Assembly (NCBI GenBank): GCA_965263375.1
Contig: OZ253669.1
Coordinates: 1,364,001-1,428,000 of the forward strand
Source of the DNA: JAJFFW01 sp965263375
GTDB taxonomy: Bacteria; Pseudomonadota; Alphaproteobacteria; Caulobacterales; Parvularculaceae
Direction: 5' to 3'
Length of the DNA stretch: 64,000 nt
Below, piece by piece: positions 33,653 through 42,188 of the stretch. The translations under genes and the position numbers were made by a program. Within the stretch, counting starts at the first letter, position 1, and each line of letters begins with the position of its first letter. The notes beneath the pieces are model-generated. The model was not told the origin of the DNA and made no database searches. It was given only the letters and a program-made list of their open reading frames with translations.

Positions 33653-34609
33653 TCATCCCACCGCAAACTTATTCGTTGCGGCGACGAGGGCGCTGATAAT
33701 GCCGGGTTCGCTTGCGGCGTGTCCGGCGTCGGCCACGACGTTGAAGTCTGCTGATGGCCAGGCCTGCGCCAGCTCCCAAGCGGTTTTCATTGGGGTGACG
33801 ACATCATAGCGGCCCTGGATGATCGCGCCGGGAATATGGCGGACCTTATCCATATTGGCCAGAATTTGATCGTCACGGTCGAAAAAGCCGTTATTGACGA
33901 AGTAATGACACTCAATCCGCGCAAAGGCGTGGGCGAAAGCGTCATTCGCGAAGGCCGACATGCGCTCGCGTGATGGAAATAGGGAGACTGATCCGCCTTC
34001 CCACACGCTCCATGCTTTGGCGGCGGTAAGGCGTTCATTCCGGTCTTCACTCGTCAAGCGCTTGTAATAGGCGCCGATCATATCGCCGCGTTCTTCCGGC
34101 GGTATGGGGGCCAAAAACTCCTGCCACGTGTCGGGATAGAACCAGTTTGCGCCCTCTTGATAGAACCATAGCAGCTCTTCTTTGCGCAGGGTGAATATCC
34201 CGCGCAACACAAGTTCGCTAACCCGTGTCGGGTGGGATTGCGCATAGGCCAGCCCCAGGGTAGACCCCCACGAACCGCCGAAAACTTGCCATTTGTCAAC
34301 GCCAAGATGAATGCGCAGCAGCTCCATATCTTCGATCAAGCGCCATGTGGTGTTGTCTTCCAGGCTAGCATGGGGCGCCGATCGGCCGCATCCGCGCTGA
34401 TCAAAAAGAATAATTTTATAAGTATGCGGATCAAAATAACGCCGCATGGAAGGGGTCGAACCGCCCCCTGGTCCGCCATGGCAAACAATGACAGGTTTGC
34501 CTTGTGGATTGCCGGACACCTCGTAATACATTGTATGAATTGGTGAAACTGAAAGACGGCCAGTGTCGAAAGGTTCGATCGGCGGAAATAATTTTAACTG
34601 TTCTTTCAT
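33653..34609 (-). CDS. pip: prolyl aminopeptidase (proline iminopeptidase)
   Basis: Alpha/beta hydrolase peptidase of family S33, 318 residues, that releases N-terminal proline. Motifs: HGGPGGGSTPSMRRYFDP (oxyanion region), FDQRGCGRS, the nucleophile elbow GGSWGSTLGLAYAQSHP, and the C-terminal D/H in GRYDVVTP and DAGHAASEPG. It is convergent with the SDR gene and divergent from the putative lipoprotein gene, so it is probably monocistronic. Confidence 0.94.
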   Translation of the reverse strand: MKEQLKLFPPIEPFDTGRLSVSPIHTMYYEVSGNPQGKPVIVCHGGPGGGSTPSMRRYFDPHTYKIILFDQRGCGRSAPHASLEDNTTWRLIEDMELLRIHLGVDKWQVFGGSWGSTLGLAYAQSHPTRVSELVLRGIFTLRKEELLWFYQEGANWFYPDTWQEFLAPIPPEERGDMIGAYYKRLTSEDRNERLTAAKAWSVWEGGSVSLFPSRERMSAFANDAFAHAFARIECHYFVNNGFFDRDDQILANMDKVRHIPGAIIQGRYDVVTPMKTAWELAQAWPSADFNVVADAGHAASEPGIISALVAATNKFAVG

Positions 34610-34636
34610 AATTTAGATGACTTTTAGCTTCCTACC

Positions 34637-35518
34637 ATGTTATTTGGTATCACTATTGGCGGCGGTGCAAAAATACGATCAATCCTTTCTAAAGGCCTGA
34701 CCTTATTGCGATATAAAGGCAAGTCTTTTCAGGATTGTTATCGAGCTTTGGGCATGAACGCCGGTTTGGTTACTATCGGGGTTGTGCGCGTGACCGTATT
34801 TGGGTTGATTGCTGGGGGCTTATCGAGACTGACTGTAGGGATGCTTAGCCCTTTCAGCAATGCAGGTGGGGGTCTTGTTTTCCTCATATCTGCGTTATCG
34901 CTTCTTTCTATCCAGGGTTGTTCCTCGGTTGTTATGAGCGGCGGACCTGGCGCTAGCGAGGCTATTTCCACTGAACGCGAGGCGCTACGTACGGCGGCGA
35001 AAGACGTGACAGCCGTGAATTGGCCAAAACCCACTTCGCGTTCATTTGATCTTGGGTTTACGGGCATTATTTCCAGCTCAAAGGAAAAAGTAACCAAACG
35101 GGACGCTGTCAGGGCCTATGCTGCGCAATTAGCGGCGATGGGCGATGCAAAAGCCCGCCTCGTCGAAGATGCGCAAACGCACCTTATGGCGGCGGACATT
35201 CTGATCCGCGCCTGTGAGCGCACAGCGCTTTTCGCTAAGCCGCAAATGTCAGACATCGCGGTGGTTGAGGGGGCGATCGGCGCCCTGCGTGAGGCGAAAG
35301 AAGTTTACATTGCAGCGTTAAAAGTCGTGGTCGAGGATGAAGACACAGAGCGCTTTGTCACCCGCGGCCTGAAATCAGATTTTATTCGTGCAATCCGCGA
35401 TGTTGGCGAAGCGGCCGACTTATTGGCTGATAAGGTTGCTGACAATCGCCGCAAAGATATGGCGGACCGTGACCGTATTGATCAGCGCTTAACCGGCTAT
35501 TTCAACGGCTCGCTCTAA
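34637..35518 (+). CDS. hypothetical protein, probable lipoprotein
   Basis: Unrecognised protein. Read from 34637 it has 293 residues, but the ribosome binding site there is poor. A lipobox-like IQGC with a hydrophobic run before it (FLISALSLLSIQGCSS) begins about residue 83, so the real start may be an internal ATG at 34841 (MLSPFSNAGGG). The mature part is rich in Ala, Asp, Glu and Lys and looks mostly helical (for example REALRTAAKDVTAVNW, DAKARLVEDAQTHLMAADI), so it might be an outer-membrane-tethered helical protein. It is convergent with the CHASE2-cyclase gene. Confidence 0.55.
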   Translation: MLFGITIGGGAKIRSILSKGLTLLRYKGKSFQDCYRALGMNAGLVTIGVVRVTVFGLIAGGLSRLTVGMLSPFSNAGGGLVFLISALSLLSIQGCSSVVMSGGPGASEAISTEREALRTAAKDVTAVNWPKPTSRSFDLGFTGIISSSKEKVTKRDAVRAYAAQLAAMGDAKARLVEDAQTHLMAADILIRACERTALFAKPQMSDIAVVEGAIGALREAKEVYIAALKVVVEDEDTERFVTRGLKSDFIRAIRDVGEAADLLADKVADNRRKDMADRDRIDQRLTGYFNGSL

Positions 35519-35688
35519 TCAATTTCATATAATCTGTTTTCCAATTTAATTTATTTTGTTACGCGCTGCGCGGCGCGTCCCTCGGCCCGTCCCTCAGTGC
35601 TGTTTGAGCGGGGGAGCTTTAATCAATTGGATTACAACACCAAGAATAAAAATAGTTGTGGGGGACGTTAGAGAGCCCAGCGCCCAAA

Positions 35689-37941
35689 CTAAATTTTCAC
35701 ATCCAACGCGCCGTCCCAGTCAGAAGGCGGGGCGCCGTTTTTTGCCATGCTAGCAATCCGATCTTCATAGATATCAAATAAGGCGATCGCAGCGCCGGGC
35801 AGTTTTTTGATATCTTCGACCAATTCCTGCGCCGCTTCCCAATCGCCGGAACGATAAGCGCTAAGCAACTGACGGTGGCTTTCATCAAGGTGACGATAGC
35901 TTTTTGATGACTTAATGAATGGGTTGCCCACGAGCGCATAAATCCCCGTTGCTGAAGGCGTTTCACCTGTACGTATGCGATCTAATTCAAGATAGGCGAA
36001 ATGGTGGTGTGTCTCGCGGTAAATTGGCTCATCGCAAATAATCGCTGGGCCGTAAAATTCGGCTTGTTTGCGCAGGAACGTCGCCATTTCCACCGCAGGC
36101 CCCATCGCGGAGTAGCGATTATTGCGCCCATGACCCATAGGTCCAACGACGGCGTCGTTGCTTGCAATCCCGATTGCAAGATGAAGTTGAATACCCCTGG
36201 TGCGCGGGGCATTATCAAGCTCCTCGTTGACCTTGTCCATACTCTCAACAAGGCGAAGAGCAGCGGAGCAAGCGGCGTCGACATGATCGGCTTGTTCTAG
36301 CGGCGCATTAAAATAAGCGAAAACTTTACCGCCATCCCCTTGGTCTGCTGCGCCGCCGGTTGCGATAATTGTTTTGCGCAGTGCATTACAAGCAGAAGCA
36401 ACCATATTGGTGATGTCCTCTGGGTGCGGCGCAAGTCGCTTTAAATCGTCGTCGGTCAAGCGCAATTCGCAGGCAAGCACAGTCACACGCCGGTGCGACC
36501 CTTGTAATAGATCGTCATTTTTTGCATCGCGAATTTTTTTCATCGCGCTTTCAGGCAGGGCGCCATGGAACGCTGCGCGCACCGTATCGTCTCTTAAGAC
36601 AACGCCAAGCGTGCGTCCGCCAGCAACAGAAAACGCCCCAAGGAACATCGCCGCGGCAGCGGCAAGCGGATCAAATAATAGCGCATTGCTTGCGAAAAGA
36701 ATAAACGATCCGCCTACGATGAGTGATGAGAAAATGCCGGCTAAAAAAAGCGCGCGCCAAAAATCGAGTTTTTGCGCCCAGATGATAGCGCCGGCGCCAA
36801 GGAACATCACTGTTAGCGCTTCGACATATCCGATCCACGTTGGCCTGCTTAGTATTGCGCCGCTAAAAATTTGCGCTGCAATTTGGGCGTGGGCTTGCGC
36901 CTTTGAGACGCTGTCGCGGCGCATGTTCACGGCGCCGCCAATACTTGGCTCAAGTCCGATTAAAACGATTTTATCGCGCAATTGGCTATTTGCGCGCGCA
37001 TTGTCATAAAGAGCGATTGCTGTCGTTTGCGGTTGAGCCGGGTGCTTAGGCGTGAAAATGCGCATCGCGTTATTGGACAAAGGCAAAGTGCGTTCATCAA
37101 GCTGAATAGCGCGAAGCGGCTGACCAGCTGCATTGATCGCATTTTGGTCGCTTATTGCTTTGATCGTTTTACTATCGCTTGCAAGACGCGCGGCTTCCAG
37201 GCCTATTGATGGCACAGGCTCGCCATTAAGGGACCATAAGACAGGCGCGCGGCGGAAAAATCCATCCGGATCATGAGGCGTTGCGGCAATGGCAAGGGGA
37301 CTGGCGTTGGCAAGGGCGTTGCTTAATTGGAAACGCAAAGACGCGCTTGGCAACGCGAAATATCCATTACTTGTCTCTTCGATGTTCAACCAGTCCGCAA
37401 GCGCAGCGTCCGCCCGTTCTAAGGGCAGACCGCGTCTTGGAAGGCGGTTTGGATTTTCTGCGACGGCTAAAGCGCCGCTCAGTGTTGAAAACACTGATGC
37501 GAGGGACTGATCTGTGCTAGGGAGCTTGGCCAGGTTTTGTGCAAATTCGCTATCTTGCGCATTTTTAAGCCAAAACGCGCTGATTACTTCGGGCGACAAC
37601 GGGTCCGGTGAGTCCACAGGCTCAACAAAAAGAACAGCTTTCGCGCCTGCGGCTTGAACTTTACTGGCCAAATCCGCAATCACTGTGCGCGGCCATGGCC
37701 ACGGTCCGACAGCATTTAAGCTTTCCCGATCAATCTCAACCACATGAAAGAGAGACGCGTTTGCGGCTGGCGCTGGGTTTAAGCGCTGGTAGAGGTCAAA
37801 TAAGCCCTCGCGTGCGCTGCTGGTTGGCGCGTGCGCGCTCGACATGGCGCTGATAGCCATGACGGTTAGAACAAAAATCACCCCTATAAGAGGCAGTATT
37901 GAGAGTGCACGCAGGGGGCTTGCGACGTTTTTCTTCGCCAA
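35689..37941 (-). CDS. CHASE2-domain protein with a degenerate class III cyclase domain
   Basis: A 750-residue protein: N-terminal membrane helix, a CHASE2 extracellular sensor (residues 40-360, with VVEIDRESLNAVGPWPWPR and LRDKIVLIGLEPSIGGA), three more hydrophobic helices (about 370-445), then a cyclase-fold domain (485-672). The cyclase keeps the second metal Asp (D536, in DQGDGGKV) but the first metal Asp position is Glu (E492), and the transition-state Asn and Arg positions are E618 and F622 in VEMATFLR. So cyclase activity is doubtful, although the fold is kept. The C-terminal tail is about 78 residues of charged helix. It would act as a sensor or decoy in the inner membrane. Confidence 0.85.
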   Translation of the reverse strand: MAKKNVASPLRALSILPLIGVIFVLTVMAISAMSSAHAPTSSAREGLFDLYQRLNPAPAANASLFHVVEIDRESLNAVGPWPWPRTVIADLASKVQAAGAKAVLFVEPVDSPDPLSPEVISAFWLKNAQDSEFAQNLAKLPSTDQSLASVFSTLSGALAVAENPNRLPRRGLPLERADAALADWLNIEETSNGYFALPSASLRFQLSNALANASPLAIAATPHDPDGFFRRAPVLWSLNGEPVPSIGLEAARLASDSKTIKAISDQNAINAAGQPLRAIQLDERTLPLSNNAMRIFTPKHPAQPQTTAIALYDNARANSQLRDKIVLIGLEPSIGGAVNMRRDSVSKAQAHAQIAAQIFSGAILSRPTWIGYVEALTVMFLGAGAIIWAQKLDFWRALFLAGIFSSLIVGGSFILFASNALLFDPLAAAAAMFLGAFSVAGGRTLGVVLRDDTVRAAFHGALPESAMKKIRDAKNDDLLQGSHRRVTVLACELRLTDDDLKRLAPHPEDITNMVASACNALRKTIIATGGAADQGDGGKVFAYFNAPLEQADHVDAACSAALRLVESMDKVNEELDNAPRTRGIQLHLAIGIASNDAVVGPMGHGRNNRYSAMGPAVEMATFLRKQAEFYGPAIICDEPIYRETHHHFAYLELDRIRTGETPSATGIYALVGNPFIKSSKSYRHLDESHRQLLSAYRSGDWEAAQELVEDIKKLPGAAIALFDIYEDRIASMAKNGAPPSDWDGALDVKI

Positions 37942-38114
37942 AGTCAGTTACTCCAAAGCAACAATATTAACGAAATCAGAGGCTTTTCCATTATTTGTAA
38001 CTGGTTTTCGCCGTCTTTAAGATCAATTTATCATCCTGTTATACACAATTTGCGATGCAAATCTTGGGCCGTATTGTTAATGCGCCCCATCATTCGATGA
38101 AGAAAGCGTAATCC

Positions 38115-39251
38115 ATGGCCGCTGGCGCAGCACAATTTACGTCTGACCTCCACAGGGGCGTCCTCCGCTTAATTGCGAGGGGCGATTGGCGCGCGTCAGA
38201 ACTCGGCGCGATAGACCGTGATTTGCGTAATTTTGAGGATGATTCGGTCGGTCGCGATCTAATTATTGATATTTCCGCCGTTGAAAAGATCGACACTGCT
38301 GGCGCTATGGTGCTGCAGCGGGTTTTGCGCGCCTGTTCAAAACGGACCGAGCTTTCCGGTTTTGCTGGCGCGAGTGAAGTTCATGCTGCGCTTCTCGATC
38401 AAGTACGGCCCCATCTCGCGCCTTGCCCAATAGAGCCTTTGCCGCGCAACGCATTTATGATGATGTTGCACCGCCTTGGCCAAGGGGTGGTGGATGTTTA
38501 TTTCTCCTCCTTAGAGGTTTTGAGCTTTATCGGGTTCACCCTTTCTAGCGCAGCAAGGGTTTTATCCTCTCCCAAGCGATTGCGGGGCACCGCTATAGTC
38601 CACCATATGGAAGAGGCGGGGTTGAACGCCGTACCGATAATTGGGCTGATGTCTTTTTTGATTGGCGCGGTTGTCGCGTTTATGGGCGCGCGCATCCTTC
38701 AACAGTTTAATGCAAGCATTTTTACCGTTGAACTTGTAGGCATCGCTGTCCTTCGGGAATTTGGCGTTTTATTATCCGCCATATTGCTCGCAGGACGTTC
38801 AGGTAGTGCATTTACGGCGCAGATTGGATCCATGAAAATCCGTGAAGAGATTGATGCGATGCAATCTCTTGGGCTTGATCCAATGGAAGTCTTGGTGCTG
38901 CCGCGAGTGTTTGCGTTGATTATTATGTTGCCAGCGCTTGCTTTTATTGCGGCCATGCTCGGCCTGATTGGCGGCGGTCTTGTTGCTTGGACGGCGATGG
39001 ATATCTCGCCAGCGCTTTTCTTAACGCGGCTGCAAGATGCGATTACGCCCAATAATTTTTGGGTGGGGCTTATTAAAGCGCCGTTCTTTGCCTTTGTGAT
39101 TGGCGTTATCGGGTGCTTTCAAGGGATGCAGGTTGCGGGCAGTGCTGAATCTCTCGGCAAACGTACAACCCTGTCGGTCGTGCAATCGCTATTTCTCGTA
39201 ATCGTGCTTGATGCGTTTTTCGCCATGTTCTTTTTGGAGATTGATTTTTAA
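38115..39251 (+). CDS. mlaE: Mla-type lipid transport permease with N-terminal STAS domain
   Basis: ABC permease of the MlaE family, 378 residues. Residues 10-95 form a STAS-like domain (LIIDISAVEKIDTAGAMVLQ), the rest is MlaE with the conserved LAGRSGSAFTAQIGSMKI and four to five membrane helices. It moves phospholipids between the inner membrane and periplasmic carriers. The downstream ATPase starts in the same two-base neighbourhood as its stop, so the genes are coupled. Fusion of STAS and permease, instead of the separate MlaB protein of gammaproteobacteria, is usual in alphaproteobacteria. Confidence 0.94.
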   Translation: MAAGAAQFTSDLHRGVLRLIARGDWRASELGAIDRDLRNFEDDSVGRDLIIDISAVEKIDTAGAMVLQRVLRACSKRTELSGFAGASEVHAALLDQVRPHLAPCPIEPLPRNAFMMMLHRLGQGVVDVYFSSLEVLSFIGFTLSSAARVLSSPKRLRGTAIVHHMEEAGLNAVPIIGLMSFLIGAVVAFMGARILQQFNASIFTVELVGIAVLREFGVLLSAILLAGRSGSAFTAQIGSMKIREEIDAMQSLGLDPMEVLVLPRVFALIIMLPALAFIAAMLGLIGGGLVAWTAMDISPALFLTRLQDAITPNNFWVGLIKAPFFAFVIGVIGCFQGMQVAGSAESLGKRTTLSVVQSLFLVIVLDAFFAMFFLEIDF

Positions 39252-40073
39252 ATGGCGGCAAACGACGCATATCAACACATGATTGAGGTGAAGGGGCTTC
39301 GCACCCAGTTTGGGGAGTTTGTCGTCCATGACCAGCTCGACCTAAAAGTTCGTCGGGGCGAGATATTGGGTGTTGTTGGCGGGTCAGGCACCGGTAAATC
39401 GGTATTGATGCGCACAATTATTGGTCTTAACCGTCCGGCTGCTGGCGTGGTTGAAATTTTTGGCGAGGATTTTTACAAGGCCAACGAAGCCGAAAGGCTC
39501 GCCATTGAACAGCGATGGGGCGTCTTATTCCAAGGGGGCGCGCTATTTTCATCGATGACGGTGGCGCAAAATGTGATGACGCCCCTGTTGGAGCATATGA
39601 ATATGCCCGAAGGGCTGGCCCAAGATATTGCGGCGATGAAAATCTCTATGTCTGGTCTGCCGTCTGAGGCTGGCTTGAAATATCCCTCAGAGCTTTCGGG
39701 CGGCATGAAGAAGCGGGCAGGGCTTGCCCGCGCTCTGGCGCTTGACCCTGAGATTGTCTTTCTGGACGAGCCCACAGCCGGTTTGGACCCCATTGGCGCG
39801 GCGAAATTTGACGAGCTGATCGTCAGCCTAAAGGAATCCTTAGGGTTAACAGTGTTTATGGTTACACATGACCTTGATACGCTTCATGCGACTTGCGATC
39901 GTATTGCGGTCTTGGCGGAGAAAAGGGTGATCGAATGCGGGCCAATGGAAGAGGTCAGTCGATCGGGCCATCCTTGGATCCAAGAATATTTCTCAGGGCC
40001 ACGGGGCCGTACGGCGGCGGCGGCTCAACATGGTGAGACTGAGACCGCAGATATAGTAGGGGCGGCAGAATAA
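39252..40073 (+). CDS. mlaF: Mla-type lipid transport ATP-binding protein
   Basis: ABC ATPase of 273 residues. Walker A is GGSGTGKSVLM, signature LSGGMKKRAGLARAL, Walker B IVFLDEPTAGLDP, H-loop VTHDLDT. It energises the MlaE permease encoded just upstream. The C-terminal region has a short extension with Gly/Ala/Thr. The next gene starts two bases after its stop. Confidence 0.96.
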   Translation: MAANDAYQHMIEVKGLRTQFGEFVVHDQLDLKVRRGEILGVVGGSGTGKSVLMRTIIGLNRPAAGVVEIFGEDFYKANEAERLAIEQRWGVLFQGGALFSSMTVAQNVMTPLLEHMNMPEGLAQDIAAMKISMSGLPSEAGLKYPSELSGGMKKRAGLARALALDPEIVFLDEPTAGLDPIGAAKFDELIVSLKESLGLTVFMVTHDLDTLHATCDRIAVLAEKRVIECGPMEEVSRSGHPWIQEYFSGPRGRTAAAAQHGETETADIVGAAE

Positions 40074-40074
40074 A

Positions 40075-40992
40075 ATGGAAACGCGGGCGCATTATGTATT
40101 GATCGGCGCATTCGTCATGTGCGCGATTGCCTCTGCGTTTTTGTTTATTTTATGGATTGGCCAAACGCAGCGCGAATTTGACGAATATGACGTTGTATTC
40201 CGTGATCGGGTCTCTGGTCTGACGGAGGGGGCCCATGTCAGCTTTAACGGCATTTCTAAGGGCGAAGTTCGTCGTTTGACAATTGACCCGGATGATCCAT
40301 CGGTTGTGGTCGCCCGTGTTCAAGTGGGTAAGGACACGCCAATCAAAACTGATACGCGCGCAGAACTTGAGCTTGTTGGCTTCACCGGTCTTGCGATCAT
40401 TCAATTTTTGGGCGGCAGCCCAGACCAGCCGTTACTGAAAGATACGGTGAGGGGCATTCCTCGAATTGAAGGCGAAACCGCCGGCATTGCGCAGATTTTT
40501 GAAGGCGGCAACGACATCATTACCGCGGCGAACCGTTTGTTGTCTGATAAAAACATTGAAGCGATCAATAACATCGTGAGTAACATTGATATCGTGATCG
40601 ATGCGGTTGCGAGTAATGATGAAGACATTGCGCGGATGGTCAAAAATCTCGCGGCTATAACTGATGATCTTGCTAAGATGACCGATGAACTTGAGGCGTT
40701 GACCAAAACCGCCAACGATTTACTTGGCGAAGATGCGCCCAAAACCCTCGCGGAAACTGAAGCAGCCATAAAAGAAGCACGCTTATTGATCAAAGATTTA
40801 CGCGGCGTCGTTGCTGAAAACCGGGATGGGGTTGCAATCTTTACCAATCAGGGGCTTGCCCAGGCTGGACCGGCTATGGCCGAAGCGCGTCGCATGTTTA
40901 GGACCCTCGACCAAGTGCTAAAAGCGATGGACCGTAACCCGCGCGCTTACCTGCTTGGCGAAGATACGCCGGAAGTTGAAAACGGGCGATAG
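40075..40992 (+). CDS. mlaD: MlaD-type MCE domain protein
   Basis: Periplasmic lipid-binding component of 305 residues: an N-terminal membrane anchor (residues 6-30), an MCE domain (38-115; VSGLTEGAHVSFNGISKGEV, DTRAELELVGFTG), then a long helical tail. MCE proteins assemble as hexameric rings to ferry phospholipids. The extended helical C-terminal half here (about 190 residues) resembles the longer PqiB/YebT style and could form a tube, though only one MCE unit is present. Confidence 0.94.
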   Translation: METRAHYVLIGAFVMCAIASAFLFILWIGQTQREFDEYDVVFRDRVSGLTEGAHVSFNGISKGEVRRLTIDPDDPSVVVARVQVGKDTPIKTDTRAELELVGFTGLAIIQFLGGSPDQPLLKDTVRGIPRIEGETAGIAQIFEGGNDIITAANRLLSDKNIEAINNIVSNIDIVIDAVASNDEDIARMVKNLAAITDDLAKMTDELEALTKTANDLLGEDAPKTLAETEAAIKEARLLIKDLRGVVAENRDGVAIFTNQGLAQAGPAMAEARRMFRTLDQVLKAMDRNPRAYLLGEDTPEVENGR

Positions 40993-41000
40993 AGGACGAG

Positions 41001-41633
41001 ATGATCATATCACCGAGTGTACCCCGCCTTATCGCTATTGCTTTTGTTGCATTAGGATCCATTAGCTGTGTCAATGTTCTGCCAGCCAGCGCCCCGGCGG
41101 CGGTGCGGTATGACTTTTCTGCCATCCGTTTTGAAAACATCCAAGCTGAAGTTGTGCCTTGGTCTCTAGCGGTGGGCGACACCACGGCGACCCGTGCTTA
41201 TGATACGGCGCGTATCGCATTATCGCGCAAGCCAGGACAGATTGAATATTATGCTGATGGCGAGTGGGCCGATCGCGGGCCTGGCCTATGGCAAACAGCC
41301 TTGATACGCAGTTTTGAAAATTCGGGCCGCATTCTAAATGTCGGCGATAGCATATCGTTGCCGGTTGCTGATTTTACTTTGCAAACTGATTTACGTGACT
41401 TCCATGTTGAGCATAATGGCCGTGGGCGACATGCAACGATTACGGTATACGCTAAGCTTTCTGACCGCCGTGGACGCATTAAAGCCGCTAAACTTTTTGA
41501 AGCGCGTGAAAAATTAAAGTCAGAAGACCCAAGCGCGATAGCAAGCGCGTTCAATACAGCCGTTGGAGCCATAATCGGCGAGATGACACCTTGGTCTTTG
41601 GAGGCTGGCAACAGCGCCTATCAGGACGATTGA
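41001..41633 (+). CDS. ABC-type transport auxiliary lipoprotein (PqiC/LptE-like domain)
   Basis: The 210-residue product follows the MCE gene by 8 bases, and its position and ABC_trans_aux-like layout fit the auxiliary outer membrane lipoprotein of the lipid transport system. It has an N-terminal signal with a lipobox-like GSISC (Cys near residue 18), a Rossmann-like domain with NIQAEVVPWSLAVGD and an arginine/alanine helix near the end. It would contact the MCE ring at the outer membrane. Lipobox spacing is not classical, so lipidation is probable but not certain. Confidence 0.8.
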   Translation: MIISPSVPRLIAIAFVALGSISCVNVLPASAPAAVRYDFSAIRFENIQAEVVPWSLAVGDTTATRAYDTARIALSRKPGQIEYYADGEWADRGPGLWQTALIRSFENSGRILNVGDSISLPVADFTLQTDLRDFHVEHNGRGRHATITVYAKLSDRRGRIKAAKLFEAREKLKSEDPSAIASAFNTAVGAIIGEMTPWSLEAGNSAYQDD

Positions 41634-41680
41634 TCGCGAGTTAATTGTAATTTCGTCTCGGGGTCTCCTTTACGCGCGTC

Positions 41681-42157
41681 TTGATTAGGTCCATCGTGGC
41701 TGTCATGACAGCGCTTCAAGATATTGCTCACACGATCGAATTGGCGATTACGCCGGTCTTTCTTTTGGTTGCCATTGGCGGCCTATTGAATGTGGTGACC
41801 CAGCGTTTGGGCCGGGCGGTTGACCGGGTTAGAGACTTAGAAACCCGTTTAGTTGATGGCGTTTCAGATGAAGAACGCGCGCGCCATATTGAAGAGTTGG
41901 GGGTTCTCGACAATCGTATAAGCTATGCGCAGCGTTCCATCAGTTTGTGGACGCTTGCCGCACTGTTAGTTTGTATTCTTGTCGGCGCGATTTTCTTTTC
42001 TGATATTATTGGTGTGAATTCAGGGCCCTTTGTGGCGGGCATGTTCGTTGTTTCGATGGGGGTCTTGATCGGCGGGCTTGGTTTTTTCCTGGCCGAGACG
42101 ACAATATCGACACAGATATTAAGGGTGCACGCAGAGCTTTGGACGAAGGATGAGTGA
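41681..42157 (+). CDS. DUF2721 family membrane protein
   Basis: Small inner membrane protein of 158 residues, with three hydrophobic segments (about 20-38, 90-112 and 120-142). The pattern LAITPVFLLVAIGGLLNVVT, then a polar ARHIEELGVLDNRI region, fits DUF2721, whose role is unknown. The start could be the TTG at 41681, a GTG at 41696 with AGG seven bases before it, or the ATG at 41705; none has a strong ribosome binding site. It follows the Mla operon by 47 bases and may be cotranscribed. A seven-base-pair inverted repeat lies after its stop (42169-42188). Confidence 0.75.
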   Translation: MIRSIVAVMTALQDIAHTIELAITPVFLLVAIGGLLNVVTQRLGRAVDRVRDLETRLVDGVSDEERARHIEELGVLDNRISYAQRSISLWTLAALLVCILVGAIFFSDIIGVNSGPFVAGMFVVSMGVLIGGLGFFLAETTISTQILRVHAELWTKDE

Positions 42158-42168
42158 GGGGGCTTGTT

Positions 42169-42188
42169 GTTAGGGCCATACCCCTAAC
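42169..42188. terminator. inverted repeat between two convergent genes
   Basis: GTTAGGG, a six-base loop CCATAC, and CCCTAAC. It sits at the convergent junction of the DUF2721 gene and the large coiled-coil gene and could terminate both, although no T-run follows. Confidence 0.45.
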
